DNA from: Doris montereyensis
Lineage: Eukaryota > Mollusca > Gastropoda > Nudibranchia > Dorididae
Reading direction: 5' to 3'
DNA: 64,000 nt
Assembly (NCBI GenBank): GCA_037039925.1
Contig: JAXRKP010001388.1
Location: forward strand, 1 to 64,000
Below the pieces are notes generated by a model that was not told the DNA's origin, did no database searches, and saw nothing but the letters and a program-made list of their open reading frames with translations. A program made the position numbers and the translations under genes. Below, one piece after another: positions 50,326 to 61,010 of this stretch. Each line of letters begins with the position of its first letter. The stretch's first letter is position 1.

Positions 50326-51007
50326 ATGTCATTCCGTAACGTACGGAAGAACTACTTGCCATCGTTTACTTTCGTTTCCTTAACCGAGTTAATGTTTTTA
50401 GTGAATCCGGAAATGACCCTGTCTTTGTTCATGCAAAAGAGCCGTTCAATGTACGCGCCTGTTTCAAGTGAAAAGATTTCAGTTCGGTCTGTGTCATCTA
50501 TCAGTGAGGATAACGTCCGGAAGAACGGAACGAAATGTAATGTCCAGAAGCCTAAAATTTATAGTTTTGAGGCACAAACTATGGCGAAACAGCTGTTTGA
50601 GACGCTTTGCTGATTGTTTATTTATCCAAAAGTTTGTGCAAGACTTAACGGTTTGATTCAACAGAGAAAATGGGTAAGTTGACCGAAATTATCTTTGTGT
50701 CATAATAACGCCGGAAGCAAATCTAGAAACAGTTTTCTTTGTCATTGTAAGGTCGGAAGCATTACCAATGCCTCTAGCTTAATTTAATGTCACAAGATTT
50801 GAATTTATAGTAAATTATTGGTAGATCTAGATCTAATATAAAAAATATATGCCGGTAATCTGCAAATTCATTTGAATAGTGAGGGTATTAGCTTAAAAGC
50901 CTTCCCAACGTTACGAATATATATGCGATGACACAAACTTTTCAGTCACTATAACGTCGGAAGCAACTCTAGAAACAGGTTCTTTGTCATTGTAACGTCG
51001 GAAGCAT
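50326..51007. repeat. Left subterminal motif array of the 4.87-kb transposon
   Basis: Copies of (T)GTGTCAT..TAACGTCCGGAAG: 50326-50355 (CGTAACGTACGGAAGAA), 50489-50526 (GATAACGTCCGGAAGAA), 50696-50716, 50741-50762, 50945-50966 and 50985-51006. They are compatible with transposase binding sites. The open reading frame 50053-50613 across part of the array has no recognisable domain and is probably not a gene. Confidence 0.7.
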
Positions 51008-51180
51008 TACCAATGCCTCTAGCTTAATTTAATGTCACAAGATTTGAATTTATAATAAATTAGGTAGATCTAGATCTAATATAAAAAATCTATGCCGGTA
51101 ATCTGCAAATTTATTTGAATAGTGAAGGTATTAGCTTAAAAGCCTTCCCAACGTTACGAATATATGCAATGACACAAACA
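50698..51180. repeat. ~250-bp tandem duplication inside the transposon
   Basis: Two units, starting with TCATAATAACGCCGGAAGCA and TCACTATAACGTCGGAAGCA, both continuing through GCATTACCAATGCCTCTAGC and GCCTTCCCAACGTTACGAAT. They duplicate two of the subterminal motifs. Confidence 0.85.
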
Positions 51181-51554
51181 AGTCAGGAGGGGGAAAATCT
51201 ATTGAATTTTGAATCCTATACTATAACTATGTGTGGTGATATAAGTGTTAGGCTGCTCTTATTCGTCCACATGGACGGACAAGCTGGAGATCATTCGTCA
51301 CATTAAACCCATAAAATGGGGTTTATTGGCAACTATTAGTATTACATAGATTTATATATCAAATATATGTATTTTATTTGTCAATTGACTCTGGTGATAG
51401 AAAGGAATATTATTAGGTCAATTAGATCTACTGACAATATTAATATTAGTATTAGTAATTAGGTCTAGAGCTATCTATACTTGTCTTCTAATAAATGCAC
51501 AACTTTTTAGTTTTAGGAAGGAGTAATATATTATTATTGATCAGTATTTCGCCT

Positions 51555-53548
51555 GTTTTATCAACAAATTGCCCGAAGAGAAAGCTTGATTTTGGAGAGC
51601 CACCAGATCGCTCTTCAAATTCAAAGCAGGCTAAAAATAGGCTGCATAAAGCTATCTACATGGCAAAATTGAAGAGCAATCCAGCTGCTTACGAAGTATT
51701 CAAGGTCTGAGCTCAAAATGACTGAAGGGTGTCGAGAGAAATCGGCTTTCCATGAAAAAGCGCAGAGACAACATGTCCAGTCAAAAAAAGAGAAAGGAGA
51801 GGAAAGAAATCGAGCCTACTACTGGGAAAAAGCAGGACCAAAGGAAAACCAGCAGACAGCCAACCAACAAGAAGTCGCTGGCCAAAAGGACAATAATAAG
51901 ACAGCTGAGGCTAGGCCAATTATAGGCTCAGGAAGTTTTTCGGCACTGGTTTGGTTGTAAAATAAAAATTTTTCGTGAAGACAGTTTCAATGAAACGTGA
52001 CAAAGAATTGACTAATGTAGGTGTACACTATTTCTCCCCAATCAAACGTAAAAACAGAGAACATAGAGATGTGACCCTAGATTACGATCGAATCAACAAA
52101 TTACGATCAAAATGTGTCTTAGATTAGAAGCCAAAAGAAAATGAATAATGAGAAAATTAATTCAAACCTATATCACAACAAAAAATCATGGAAAGTGGAG
52201 TATGCGGAAAGATATTTTGAACAGAAATCACAACATTTGCCATGCAAAAAAATATAAATCGTCATCTAAAACAAAAAAGATCCCTAACAAAAAGCATGAT
52301 CAATCTGTACAATGAATTTATTGAACACCATGGCTCCTTGGTTTCCAGGGCAACTTTTTCAGGAGGAGACCTAGTCATGTTCTCTCGTTTACAAAAACTC
52401 CTTCAAGCAATGTCTATGCGAGGTGTGTCTTAACCCCATGTTGAAAGCAAAGGTTATGAACAGAATGTTGCCAGAGTGTGAGAGACTGCATTCTTTGAAA
52501 GATATTGAGAGACAGACAGTGTGTGATATTAATAATCTGGTTTGCATCTCACGTGAATGCACAAGTTGTGGTGTCTGGAAGTTAGACAAAAGTTTGAATG
52601 TTGAGGAAAATGTTGAACTTGAATGGACAAGATGGGAGTCAGTTGTTGGCGCAAAAGGAACCAAAATTGACTTGACAAAAAAAAAAGGGAATATTGAAGG
52701 AATGTTATAGGAGCTGAGAGCTGAGGCTGTGAATGTGAAACTGCCCATGCATGATTTTGTACAGAACTGGCAGTTGAAGCAGTACTCTAAGTTATGTGCA
52801 TCATTGCCTGATGGCTGGGCAGTTGTCACATTACACTTTTCAGAAAATTATCTTTGTGAAAAACAAGACCAGCCACAATCTTCTTATTATGGATATTCAC
52901 AGGTGACAGTCCACCCGTGCGTGCTATATTTCAACTGTGTTTGTGGTGAACGGAATACAGACAACATTATTACTGATGATGAGCTGGATCACAGTTCTTC
53001 TCTTGTTGACCGCATTGTTCAGTCCCTTATAAAGCACATCGGAGAGAAGCTGCCATCACTGAAAGAAGGTTGTCGTTTTCAGTGATGGTTGCAGCTCTCA
53101 ATACAAAGCAAAAATCCCCTTTGCTCATGTTTCTGATTTGGGTAAAAGTTTTAATGTGGAGAGGTGCTATTTTGGTGCACGTCATGAAAAAAATCCATGT
53201 GATGCATTGGGGGCATTCTTAAAGCAAGCTGCCACACGTGCCGTTAAAGCCAGACAGGTTGTCATTTAGAATGCTGAAGAGCTGCACAAATTTGCATCAG
53301 AAGCATTCTCTATTGACGGAGAGGAAGGGTGTAGGCACATGAGTCGGAAGTTTTGGCTATTCAAGACCACAGAAAGAGAAACTGATGACAGGAAGCCTAT
53401 TACTATTAGTATTAACAGCTTTTCAGCAGCTGCACAGTCTGCTCCCCACTGCAGATGGATTGAAAATAAGAAATTTAGGCTGCTTTTGTCAGTCTTGTGT
53501 AGAGGGTCATTTCAATCATTGTGAGAATGGAGACTTTGTGAGTGAGTG
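51555..53548 (+). pseudogene. Putative DDE-like transposase of the 4.87-kb transposon, broken
   Basis: A basic N-terminal part (KRKLDFGEPPD, AKNRLHKAIYMAKLKSNPAA) is followed by a lysine-rich stretch. CLCEVCLNPMLKAKVMNRML (52414) and CISRECTSCGVW suggest a zinc-binding module. The core has WAVVTLHFSENYLCEKQD, SYYGYSQVTVHPCVLYFNC (52816-52940), VVFSDGCSSQYKAKIPFAHV (53068) and FGARHEKNPCDALGAFLKQA (53173). A C-terminal Cys/His cluster (CFCQSCVEGHFNHCE) follows. From memory, relatives have D-F-A-E-N-Y, F-S-D-G and P-C-D-G at the three acidic blocks. Here the first Asp is His. Frameshifts lie near 51715, 52120-52240, 52420, 53070 and 53450, with in-frame stops at 52708 and about 53268. A splice donor ATGG|GTAAGT at 50670 could mark an upstream first exon. 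Confidence 0.65.
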
Positions 53549-54043
53549 GAAGAGTGTGAAAGATTGGGAGAACACGTGTAGGGCCCTATGGCGAATTTGG
53601 CTGGAGAGTATATGGCCGATGATCTGTACCGTTTGGTGCTTATCGGGATAACTGGCCCTATGGTGAATTTTTCTGAGAGTATACGGTCGATATCATCGGC
53701 CCTTGACACTTATACTACCGGTACTTATCTTATAGGCTTAAGTCTCATTGACACTTATACTACTTATACTCTTATAGGCTTAAGTCTGTCTTCCATTTGA
53801 TAATGCTTTGTATTTTAGTATGATAATAATAATATGCACTTATCAACAAAAATTTGGTAACAAATGAGTGATGGCAAATACTGGGAGACAGAGATGGTAT
53901 TAAGTATTATTTATACCAATAATTTTGTTCATCTGGTTTAATAAATATATATGTAATGAATGGTGAAAAATTTGTCTTTTTTTCCATTTTACTTTTATGT
54001 CATTTGTTTGTCCGTTTCAGATTGCATTGGCAGCATGATGAAG

Positions 54044-54440
54044 ACTACCGGATGTTACAATGACACAAATTCGTGTCATTGTGACATCTGGAAGATCCAT
54101 ATTATGCTAAATGTATTAAAAGTAGAAGAGTTATTCACTGCATAGACACAGTAAACTCTAGTAATTGGCTATGGATAAAATGTGTTCCACGTAATTCTGA
54201 AAAGTACACTAGTTGAAAGACATCAAAAACAAAATAGTGGGCATGGTTCTTCCGGATGTTATGATGACACAAATCATAGTCCATTTATCCTATTAATTAT
54301 GGTCTTTTCTGGTTCACTGTGATATTCTTATCGCTATTGTTGCTGTTTTCATTCTGAGATAATAAAAAATATTATAGTTTTAAGTGTTTAGGATCAATAA
54401 ATTGTAATTAATTTGTGTCATCAGTAACGTCCGGAAGATT
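54044..54440. repeat. Right subterminal motif array of the 4.87-kb transposon
   Basis: CCGGATGTTACAATGACACA with its inverted partner TGTGTCATTGTGACATCTGG-like sequence (54046-54091) forms an imperfect palindrome. Further copies are at 54249-54273 (inverted) and 54412-54438 (TCAGTAACGTCCGGAAGA). Same motif as the left array. Confidence 0.7.
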
Positions 54441-54774
54441 AGCTGAAACAGAGAAAATCAAAGATAATGCAATATCTATCTGAAAAACTATGCCCAAACT
54501 TTTCTTTTCTATTTTTACAAAGCATGCTCTTTTAGATCCAGTGGGTTTTGGAAGAAAATCAAAGAAATAAATATTAAACTTGGTTGTAATGTTTTGGGGT
54601 TGACCTTTTGAGAATGGCTCATATGCTTTAGTGTGTAGAGCTGAAAATAATCTTTAATTTGATGTATTACTTGACCTTGTAGCATGATTTAATTTGTTGA
54701 TTATGATTTGTTAAATTATCATGTCATTATGTCGACCAATATTAACATTTTTCTCACAATAGTGCTTATATTGA

Positions 54775-55050
54775 GATAGTTTGGGCATGTGTAAACAGGA
54801 TGAATGACAATAGAATAGCTAAATCAGTATATACAGTGCTAAAGCCCTAGGTAAAAGATCAAAAGGCAGACCTCGGAGAAAGTGGGAAGAAGATATAAAA
54901 GAGGCATTGAAGAATGGAAATTTAACATTTTTGGAAGGAAACAGAAAATGCCAGGACAGGGCATCCTGGAGAAAGATCATCTTGGGAATCTGAACCCATA
55001 TACCGAAAGGTAGAATGGGAACTGATAAAGAAAGGAAGAAAGAAAGAATC
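54775..55050 (+). mobile_element. Family A LINE 3' fragment
   Basis: GAGATAGTTTGGGCATG, the RPRRKWEEDIKE tail and GGAAACAGAAAATGCCAGGA precede a GATAAAGAAAGGAAGAAAG tail. It abuts the inverted copy (55063-55180) of the repeat at 27980-28115. Confidence 0.8.
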
Positions 55051-55432
55051 GATACACCATTACTCATAACATGAATCCTGGATATGCACAACATCCAGCC
55101 ATTGGCTGATTAAAAACAAAAATCACAAGCTGAATATACGGTACAATGCTGCCCAGGCAACGACTACAGTTATATTAGTAAAAAAAAAATTGGGATGCGC
55201 CAACGGAAAATCAAAATTTCACAAATTGTCGATAAAAGTAGGTATTTAAAATCAGCCCATATCCTGAGTGACAAACTGGCCTAAAATTGGGTTAAGTTGA
55301 AAAATTTTACACTTTTCAAGTGGATATTTCATGTTGCTCCGTAATCAGAACTGAAAATTTTTTGTATCAATGTAATCAGCAATAATTGCTTTTTACAATA
55401 AATCAACTTTCATCTTAATTAAATTCCAAAAC

Positions 55433-55998
55433 ATGTCTGTTTTAGACAATATATTAATGATAACAAATTACTGAAAAATGCAAATTTTATCGACATTCCG
55501 TTTTCCGAGTGAGACCCGACATTTTTCAAATTTCGATTTCTCCGTCTCTATTCAACCAATTTTCACGCGGTTTGTTTTGTAAGAATCGGCTTGAATTCTT
55601 CTTTTACCGGATATTATTTTCCATTTCCTGTGCCATGAAGAACTGTTTGAGACGATGGTGTGAAGCCGTGAGGGAGGCGAATTTTCGGCATACTAAATCT
55701 TAAAAATTGACCAGTATGTCTGTTTTAGACAATATATTAATGATAACAAATTACTGAAAAACGCAAATTTTATCGACATTCCGTTTTCCGAGTGAGACCC
55801 GACATTTTTCAAATTTCGATTTCTCCGTCTCTATTCAACCAATTTTCACGCGGTTTGTTTTGAAAGAATCGGCTTGAATTCTTCTTTTACCGGATATTAT
55901 TTTCCATTTCCTGTGCCGCGAAGAACTGTTTGAGACGATGGTGTGAAGCCGTGAGGAGGCGAATTTTCGGCATACTAAATCTTAAAAATTGACCAGTA
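55433..55998. repeat. 282-bp tandem duplication
   Basis: Two almost identical units starting ATGTCTGTTTTAGACAATAT at 55433 and 55716. The very few differences imply a recent duplication. The 55509-55703 open stretch lies in unit 1 and is not repeated intact, so it is unlikely to be coding. Confidence 0.95.
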
Positions 55999-57187
55999 TG
56001 TCCCGAACCATTAAACAATCAATCTGTTTTGATTTGGAAGGCATCATCATGTCCATGATGGAGTAATCTAACGATTTGAAATGCCATACAACCCGAAATC
56101 CAACCCCCCTCGAACAAAGCATGTCCGGTCCTCCTAGCCATTACAATGGCTGTTCCGCCAAACTTTGCCACCCCGGACAACGCCGATGAAATGAACACAA
56201 AGAGCTTGTTATCGTGATTAGGTCCATCCATTCAAGTAAAATCATGGAAATATAAGTACTTTGTGATTTGTTTAGGTATTTATTAAGAATTTGTTCATAT
56301 TATTGCTGTTATGAATTGAGGAGGCGAAAAATAAGTGTAATCATTTGTGGTGGACTTCAGAGGAAAATCCTGTGACCTCGTTTTGTGAATCGATTCGAAC
56401 CTTCTGATCAGTTTCTAATTATTAACACGCAATATTTTCGTTGTTTTTGTTTGAAGTTAACCAATATATTTAATTTTCAACCTATTGTTTTTGTTTGAAG
56501 TTAACCAATATATTTAATTTTCAACCTATCAGTTTTCGGGAATTCAAAATTTTGTTAAAGTTTGCTGCGTAGGATGTAAAATAAAGACCCCAAGTCGACT
56601 TGTTCTATTTTAGAACAGCATCGCTCAATGGATTCCGTTGTTGGGGAATGTAAACAAAGACTTTTCTTCGACTGAGTCGACTGGTCATCCCATTTAGTGC
56701 ATTATTTTTGTCAAACCTTACAATTAGGATTGTGTATTAACATTATTAACATATTAGTAGCTAGATACTTGTTCTAGATCTGTTGCCATCTTATTTTATG
56801 GACATTGGTTGAGGTAGTAGTGCAGTGCCTGCTCTTTTTATTTTTATCCAACGATCGATGACACTACTGCTAAATTAAGATTTATAGTATTTGTAATAAG
56901 TTATCAATTGTTAGTCCTATTAATGTATGAAAATGTGGTCCTATCCTTCCTCTCATTCTCATTATTACTGAAGAGTAGTAACAGTAACAGTGGTTGACAT
57001 TATGCATTACAAGTACAGTGTGGGGACAAGTCTTTAGTGTTGTTGTAGCAAACTGGTATGACTTTAAGTGTAAGGTAAAATGACATTATACAAAGATGAT
57101 TTGCCTTTAAGTGCAATGGATTTATTTTTAGCTTATGTCAATTTGTATTGATACTTGTGTCATGTGTTTCATATTATTTCTGAACAG
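55999..57187. other. Mostly unassigned; 44-bp tandem duplication at 56441-56528
   Basis: A 44-bp unit starting TTGTTTTTGTTTGAAGTTAA is duplicated exactly (56441, 56485). A minus-strand open stretch (56231-56019, MDGPNHDNKLFVF...) has no recognisable domain. Upstream exons of the gene at 57188 may lie here but were not identified. Confidence 0.5.
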
Positions 57188-57331
57188 GTGATGGTGTACA
57201 CCTCTCTCAAGAGACACTTTTTAATGGAAGGAAAAGGTCGGAGGCCTGCTTTACCAGTAATTGCTCTGACCAACAAGATATTACTGCAACTTTTTTCATT
57301 GGAGGATGAAGCTAATGCATCATGGGATTTG
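57188..57331 (+). CDS. Internal exon of an unidentified protein
   Basis: This exon has exactly 48 codons, phase 0 at both ends, between TGAACAG and TTTG|GTAAGA. It reads VMVYTSLKRHFLMEGKGRRP, then ALPVIALTNKILLQLFSLED, then EANASWDL, a mixed basic/hydrophobic composition typical of a folded protein. It joins in frame to 58398-58517. The family is not recognised. Confidence 0.6.
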
Positions 57332-57488
57332 GTAAGAATAAAAAGTTTTATAATCATATGTACTTAAGTCGGGGTTTTGATTTTTTAAAATATAACAAAT
57401 GATGTATTGTATTATCCCAAATGGGAAATTTGTTTTACAGACTCTTGTCGGATGCCAGCGCCAGACTATTCCCAGTCAGCCGAAGCTG

Positions 57489-58338
57489 TACAGTGGTGCT
57501 TCATGTTTAACGACATCGGAAATAACGAGAGCTCGTTCATAATGAGACCTTTTCAAATCCCGTTTTTTTCCTTATTATTTCTCTATTGGAAAAGAGCTGT
57601 TTTAATGACACCAAGCCATCCAGAGACCTGGAATAACGAGAACTCGAAAATGGTTATCTGAAATTAAAAATCTTAATTTTCAACTAACACACACATTCAT
57701 CCATACACATATCACAACACACATTCACGATCAAGCCATAGAGCGGAGAAGGTAACATTAGTAACAAAGAACGAGTACCTTACCATACAGTACAATGTAC
57801 GTAGGCTATACACGTGTGTAGGCCCGCTACCAGCCAGCACTAGCCAAAGCGTTGTGATTATCGATCAACTTCCTTGCGCAGCGCAGCAGCATAGCAAACT
57901 GTACACATGTGTAGCCTACTTCATTGGCCTACACTACAGCCACTACTAGCCAAAGCGTTGTGAGCGGTCGACACCTTTGTTCTTGCGTTAGCCACAAGTC
58001 ATCGTCTTATTTATTTACTTTACTTGTTTTTAATTTTTACACCATGAATTCTCAAAAAGAAAGAGGCTAACCATTGAAACGAAAGTTTCCATAATAGAAG
58101 AAGTGGAGAAGAAAGAAACTACATGTACCAAATGCAGAGATATGTCGTCGATTTGACATTCCCTCTAGTACTTTGTACACAATTCTAAAGGACAAAGACA
58201 GGATCCTTTCTGGTCACTCAAGCGAAGAGTTTACAAAGGAGCGGAAGAAAATTAGACGGCCCGGGAAAAACAAGAGCTCGGGAATAACGACACTTTTTGC
58301 TTGGAACGGGGCTCTCGTTATAACCGAGTTCCACTGTA
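57489..58338 (+). mobile_element. Deleted Tigger/pogo element with TA duplication
   Basis: TA at 57489-57490 and 58337-58338 flank an 846-bp element starting CAGTGG and ending CCACTG, with related inner sequence (AATAACGAGAGCTCGTT left; CTCGTTATAACCGAGTTCC right). Both features are typical of Tigger-type Tc1/mariner elements. It is inserted in the intron of the unidentified gene. Confidence 0.85.
58044..58265 (+). pseudogene. Tigger transposase N-terminal DNA-binding remnant
   Basis: Frames from a start near 58044 give KRKRLTIETKVSIIEEVEKK-like sequence, then CRRFDIPSSTLYTILKDKDR (helix-turn-helix of the CENP-B/psq type) and FTKERKKIRRP. A frameshift lies near 58065 and another near 58130. 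The catalytic domain is deleted. Confidence 0.75.
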
Positions 58339-58397
58339 ATACTTTTATCCATATCCATTTCAGACTGAATTTAACACATCTTGTTATAATTTCACAG

Positions 58398-58517
58398 GTT
58401 CTGTCGTGGTTCGTGAAGCTGTTTCCAGGCCAAAGTATTACTGCCTCTCAACTACAATACAGAATTCAACGGACTCAGTGCACAATGGAGAGTCTCTGTG
58501 AAGAACAATCTAAATGA
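58398..58517 (+). CDS. Terminal exon of the same unidentified protein
   Basis: The acceptor is TTTCACAG, then 39 codons and TGA (a second stop, TAG, follows at once). It reads VLSWFVKLFPGQSITASQLQ, then YRIQRTQCTMESLCEEQSK. Reading continues in phase from the exon at 57188. The intron (57332-58397) is largely a Tigger-derived insertion, which explains its length. The protein is unidentified. A mobile-element origin cannot be excluded. Confidence 0.6.
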   Translation, partial: VLSWFVKLFPGQSITASQLQYRIQRTQCTMESLCEEQSK

Positions 58518-58534
58518 TAGGATATCTTTTAGAC

Positions 58535-59560
58535 GTTTGTTTCTGTAGCTTTATTGGTACAATTGTTACGGCCATGTGCCGAAAATGTTAAATTTCGCAA
58601 CGTTTAGTGACAAAGTATTTTTTTATTTTTCTAAACAATTTTTGGAACAGGTTGTATAATATACATGTCTCTGATTCCTATTTAAATCACTAGAGCTGAA
58701 GGGTATTGGTATTAAAATGAATGGTTTGCTTATGTGTCTTTATTGGTTTTGTATTTATGATTTGTCGAACAGTGCCAAAAGTTAAAGTCTTAAGACAGTG
58801 GTGATATGCATTTCCCTCAGAGACTATGCTGTATCATGTTTGTAACCTTTATTTGCATTTATCTAAATAGTGCTAGAAGGGATATTTTAAACAATGTATG
58901 TTTTGTTTCTGTAGATTTATTGGTGCAATAGTTACGGCCTGTGTCAAAAATATGGAATTCTGAAATTTAAGTTTATCGACAAAGTATTTTTATTTTTAAG
59001 GGAGCAGATTGTATGAAATACATGTCTCTGAATCCTATTTATATCAATAGGGCTGAAGAGTGTTACTATTATAATGTATAGTTTGTTGATGTGTCTTTAT
59101 TGGTTTTGCATTTATGATTTGTCGAAAAGTGCTTAAAGTGTGCGAAGTCTTAAAGGCACAGTGGCGATATGCATTTGTATTTCCCTCAGAGACTATGCTA
59201 TATCATGTTTATAACTTATTTACATTTATCTAAATAGTACTAAAAGGGATGTAAAAAATAATGTATAGTTTGTTTCTGTAACTAAATTGGTACAATAGTT
59301 ACGGTCTGTTTAAAAATGCCGAAAAAGTGAAATATTTGCGATTTAAAGATTATTAACAATGTATTTTTATTATCTTAAGTGTGCAGTTTGTATTGTATGC
59401 ATATCTTTGATTCCTGTTTAAATCAATAGAGCTAAACAGTATTGACATTTTAACGTGTGGTTTGTTTATATAGCTTTATTAGTTCAATAGTTATGGTCTT
59501 TCGAAAAGCGATAAAAGTAAGCGAAATCTGCCTTTTTCTGCTAAATCTGCATTTTTACCC
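58535..59560. repeat. ~365-bp tandem repeat, about 2.5 units
   Basis: Unit starts (T)TTGTTTCTGTAG(C/A)TTTATTGG at about 58538, 58903 and 59270, with a shortened unit at about 59460. Each has GTTACGG, then ATACATGTCTCTGATTCC-type, ATTTATGATTTGTCGAA and CCCTCAGAGACTATGCT blocks. It lies directly after the terminal exon, so it may belong to that gene's 3'-UTR. Confidence 0.85.
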
Positions 59561-60734
59561 CGTGTGTCATCTTTCGGGCTGTATTTTCAGAAGTTTGGAT
59601 AATGGTGGGGCTTAAAAAAAATTAGAGAGTATCCTTATAACTTTTTGAATGGATTTCTCTTGTATGGGCTCATTGTATTTATTCTTTTTGTAGATATGAT
59701 GTTTTAGTTTTGGCCAAATAGCTCGTAATTTGCGAAAAATCGCACGAATTCAGTGTTTTTTGTCATTTTGTACGTCCGCTGCTTCATTATTTATTCTTAT
59801 CCTCAGCGTTTTATTGATTATTTTGTTTCACTGTGTCCCATTGATTTGAAAATGTTCATTTACATTGATATTGTATGCTTATTCGTGTAAATATTTGCTT
59901 GCAAACTTGGCTCTGAAGTTGATTCGCAAAACTTGTAATCTTTAAAAAAAAATGAGACTAAAAAAATGTTTTTTTTTTAAATGCAAAAATAATTTCTCTG
60001 TAATTACAAAATTTTAAGTATTTTTGGATTATTTTAATGTTCATAAATAATTTTTCCAAGGCTGTATGTGACAAATTGACATACCCTGGTTTCAGGTTTC
60101 ACTGCATCAACAACATTTTGGATATTAACCATGTCCACCATTGTAACTTTGAGGCCCAGTTTTGTTGCACATTTGTTGAAGTACCGATTAGTGCCTGTGG
60201 ACATAGAAAAGAGAGCATATTTGTAATGCCTTGTTTAAGTCGATCAGATTGCGATGACCTGACAAAAAATTAGGCCAAGTGGTATTGCCAGAAAACACTC
60301 GGCACTACTAAGAAGTAGCAGAAACAAGACGCACTTACAACAAGAGCATGAGATAATAATAAAAACATGGCTCAACATATAGCAATGTTAGAGCAAAATT
60401 ACTCCAAAGTTGACATGAAAACATTAGCAAAAACAAGACATTTAAAAAAGTTTTTTTATAAACAGTGTTTGAAATAATTTCTCTGTAATTACAAAATTAG
60501 AACGTTCTCATATGAAGTATTTTTTCACAAGCAAATCAAAAAAAATAATTTTATTTTTGTCTTAAAACGAAGAGGGATTTTGGGGTCCAAAATCTATATT
60601 TGTCCCAAAACTCTGGGAGCTTTGTCATGAAATACCCATGCAAGCATCTATCTAACCATATGACATCGTCCACAATACCAATTACATAATGTATGTCACA
60701 AATTGTGTACGAACCTTCATTTTTTGTGTAAGTT
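59561..60734. other. AT-rich unassigned stretch
   Basis: A plus-strand open stretch at 60037-60273 has several cysteines but no recognised domain. The TTCTCTGTAATTACAAAATT block occurs twice (about 59992 and 60478). No confident feature. Confidence 0.35.
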
Positions 60735-61010
60735 ATTCTTTTTGCTTTTGAGTATGGGTTTTATACATGTACACGGAGTAACTGTCAAAATATAGCCACA
60801 ATATCATTGAAACGTTTGAAGAGTCTTTGGTTGCAGTGAAAATGGCCGACATCTTGGATTTTGATCAAATTTTCACCTTCTATCTTCTCACTTAATTATG
60901 AATAAAATCACTCAAAACCTGAGCAGATCGGGTTTTTTTCCTGTTAATTAACTAAAGAGTGATGTCAGGTTGTTTTAAATATTTTGGATATATTTTAATG
61001 TATTATAAAT
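60735..61010. repeat. 1-kb dispersed repeat, partial copy 3
   Basis: Matches the first ~300 bp of 43838-44833: GAGTAACTGTCAAAATA, GGCCGACATCTTGGATTTTG and AAAATCACTCAAAACCTG. It diverges after about 61010. Confidence 0.75.

Larger units (their letters stand above)
49754..54621 (+). mobile_element. 4.87-kb DNA transposon of unplaced family
   Basis: Perfect 20-bp inverted termini TGAGCCATTCTCAAAAGGTC (49754-49773 and, inverted, 54602-54621), each next to TA within an ATAT context, so the target duplication is TA (or ATAT). Near both ends lie multiple copies of a GTGTCAT..TAACGTCCGGAAG motif. The interior carries one plus-strand coding region (51555-53548). A tandem duplication of ~250 bp occupies 50698-51180. 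The overall design is a cut-and-paste element. I could not match it to a named superfamily. Confidence 0.8.

Noticed and set aside
50053..50613. A 186-codon plus-strand ORF inside the 4.87-kb transposon
   Set aside because: It crosses subterminal motif repeats, shows no domain and has a composition not clearly coding. It is more likely chance.
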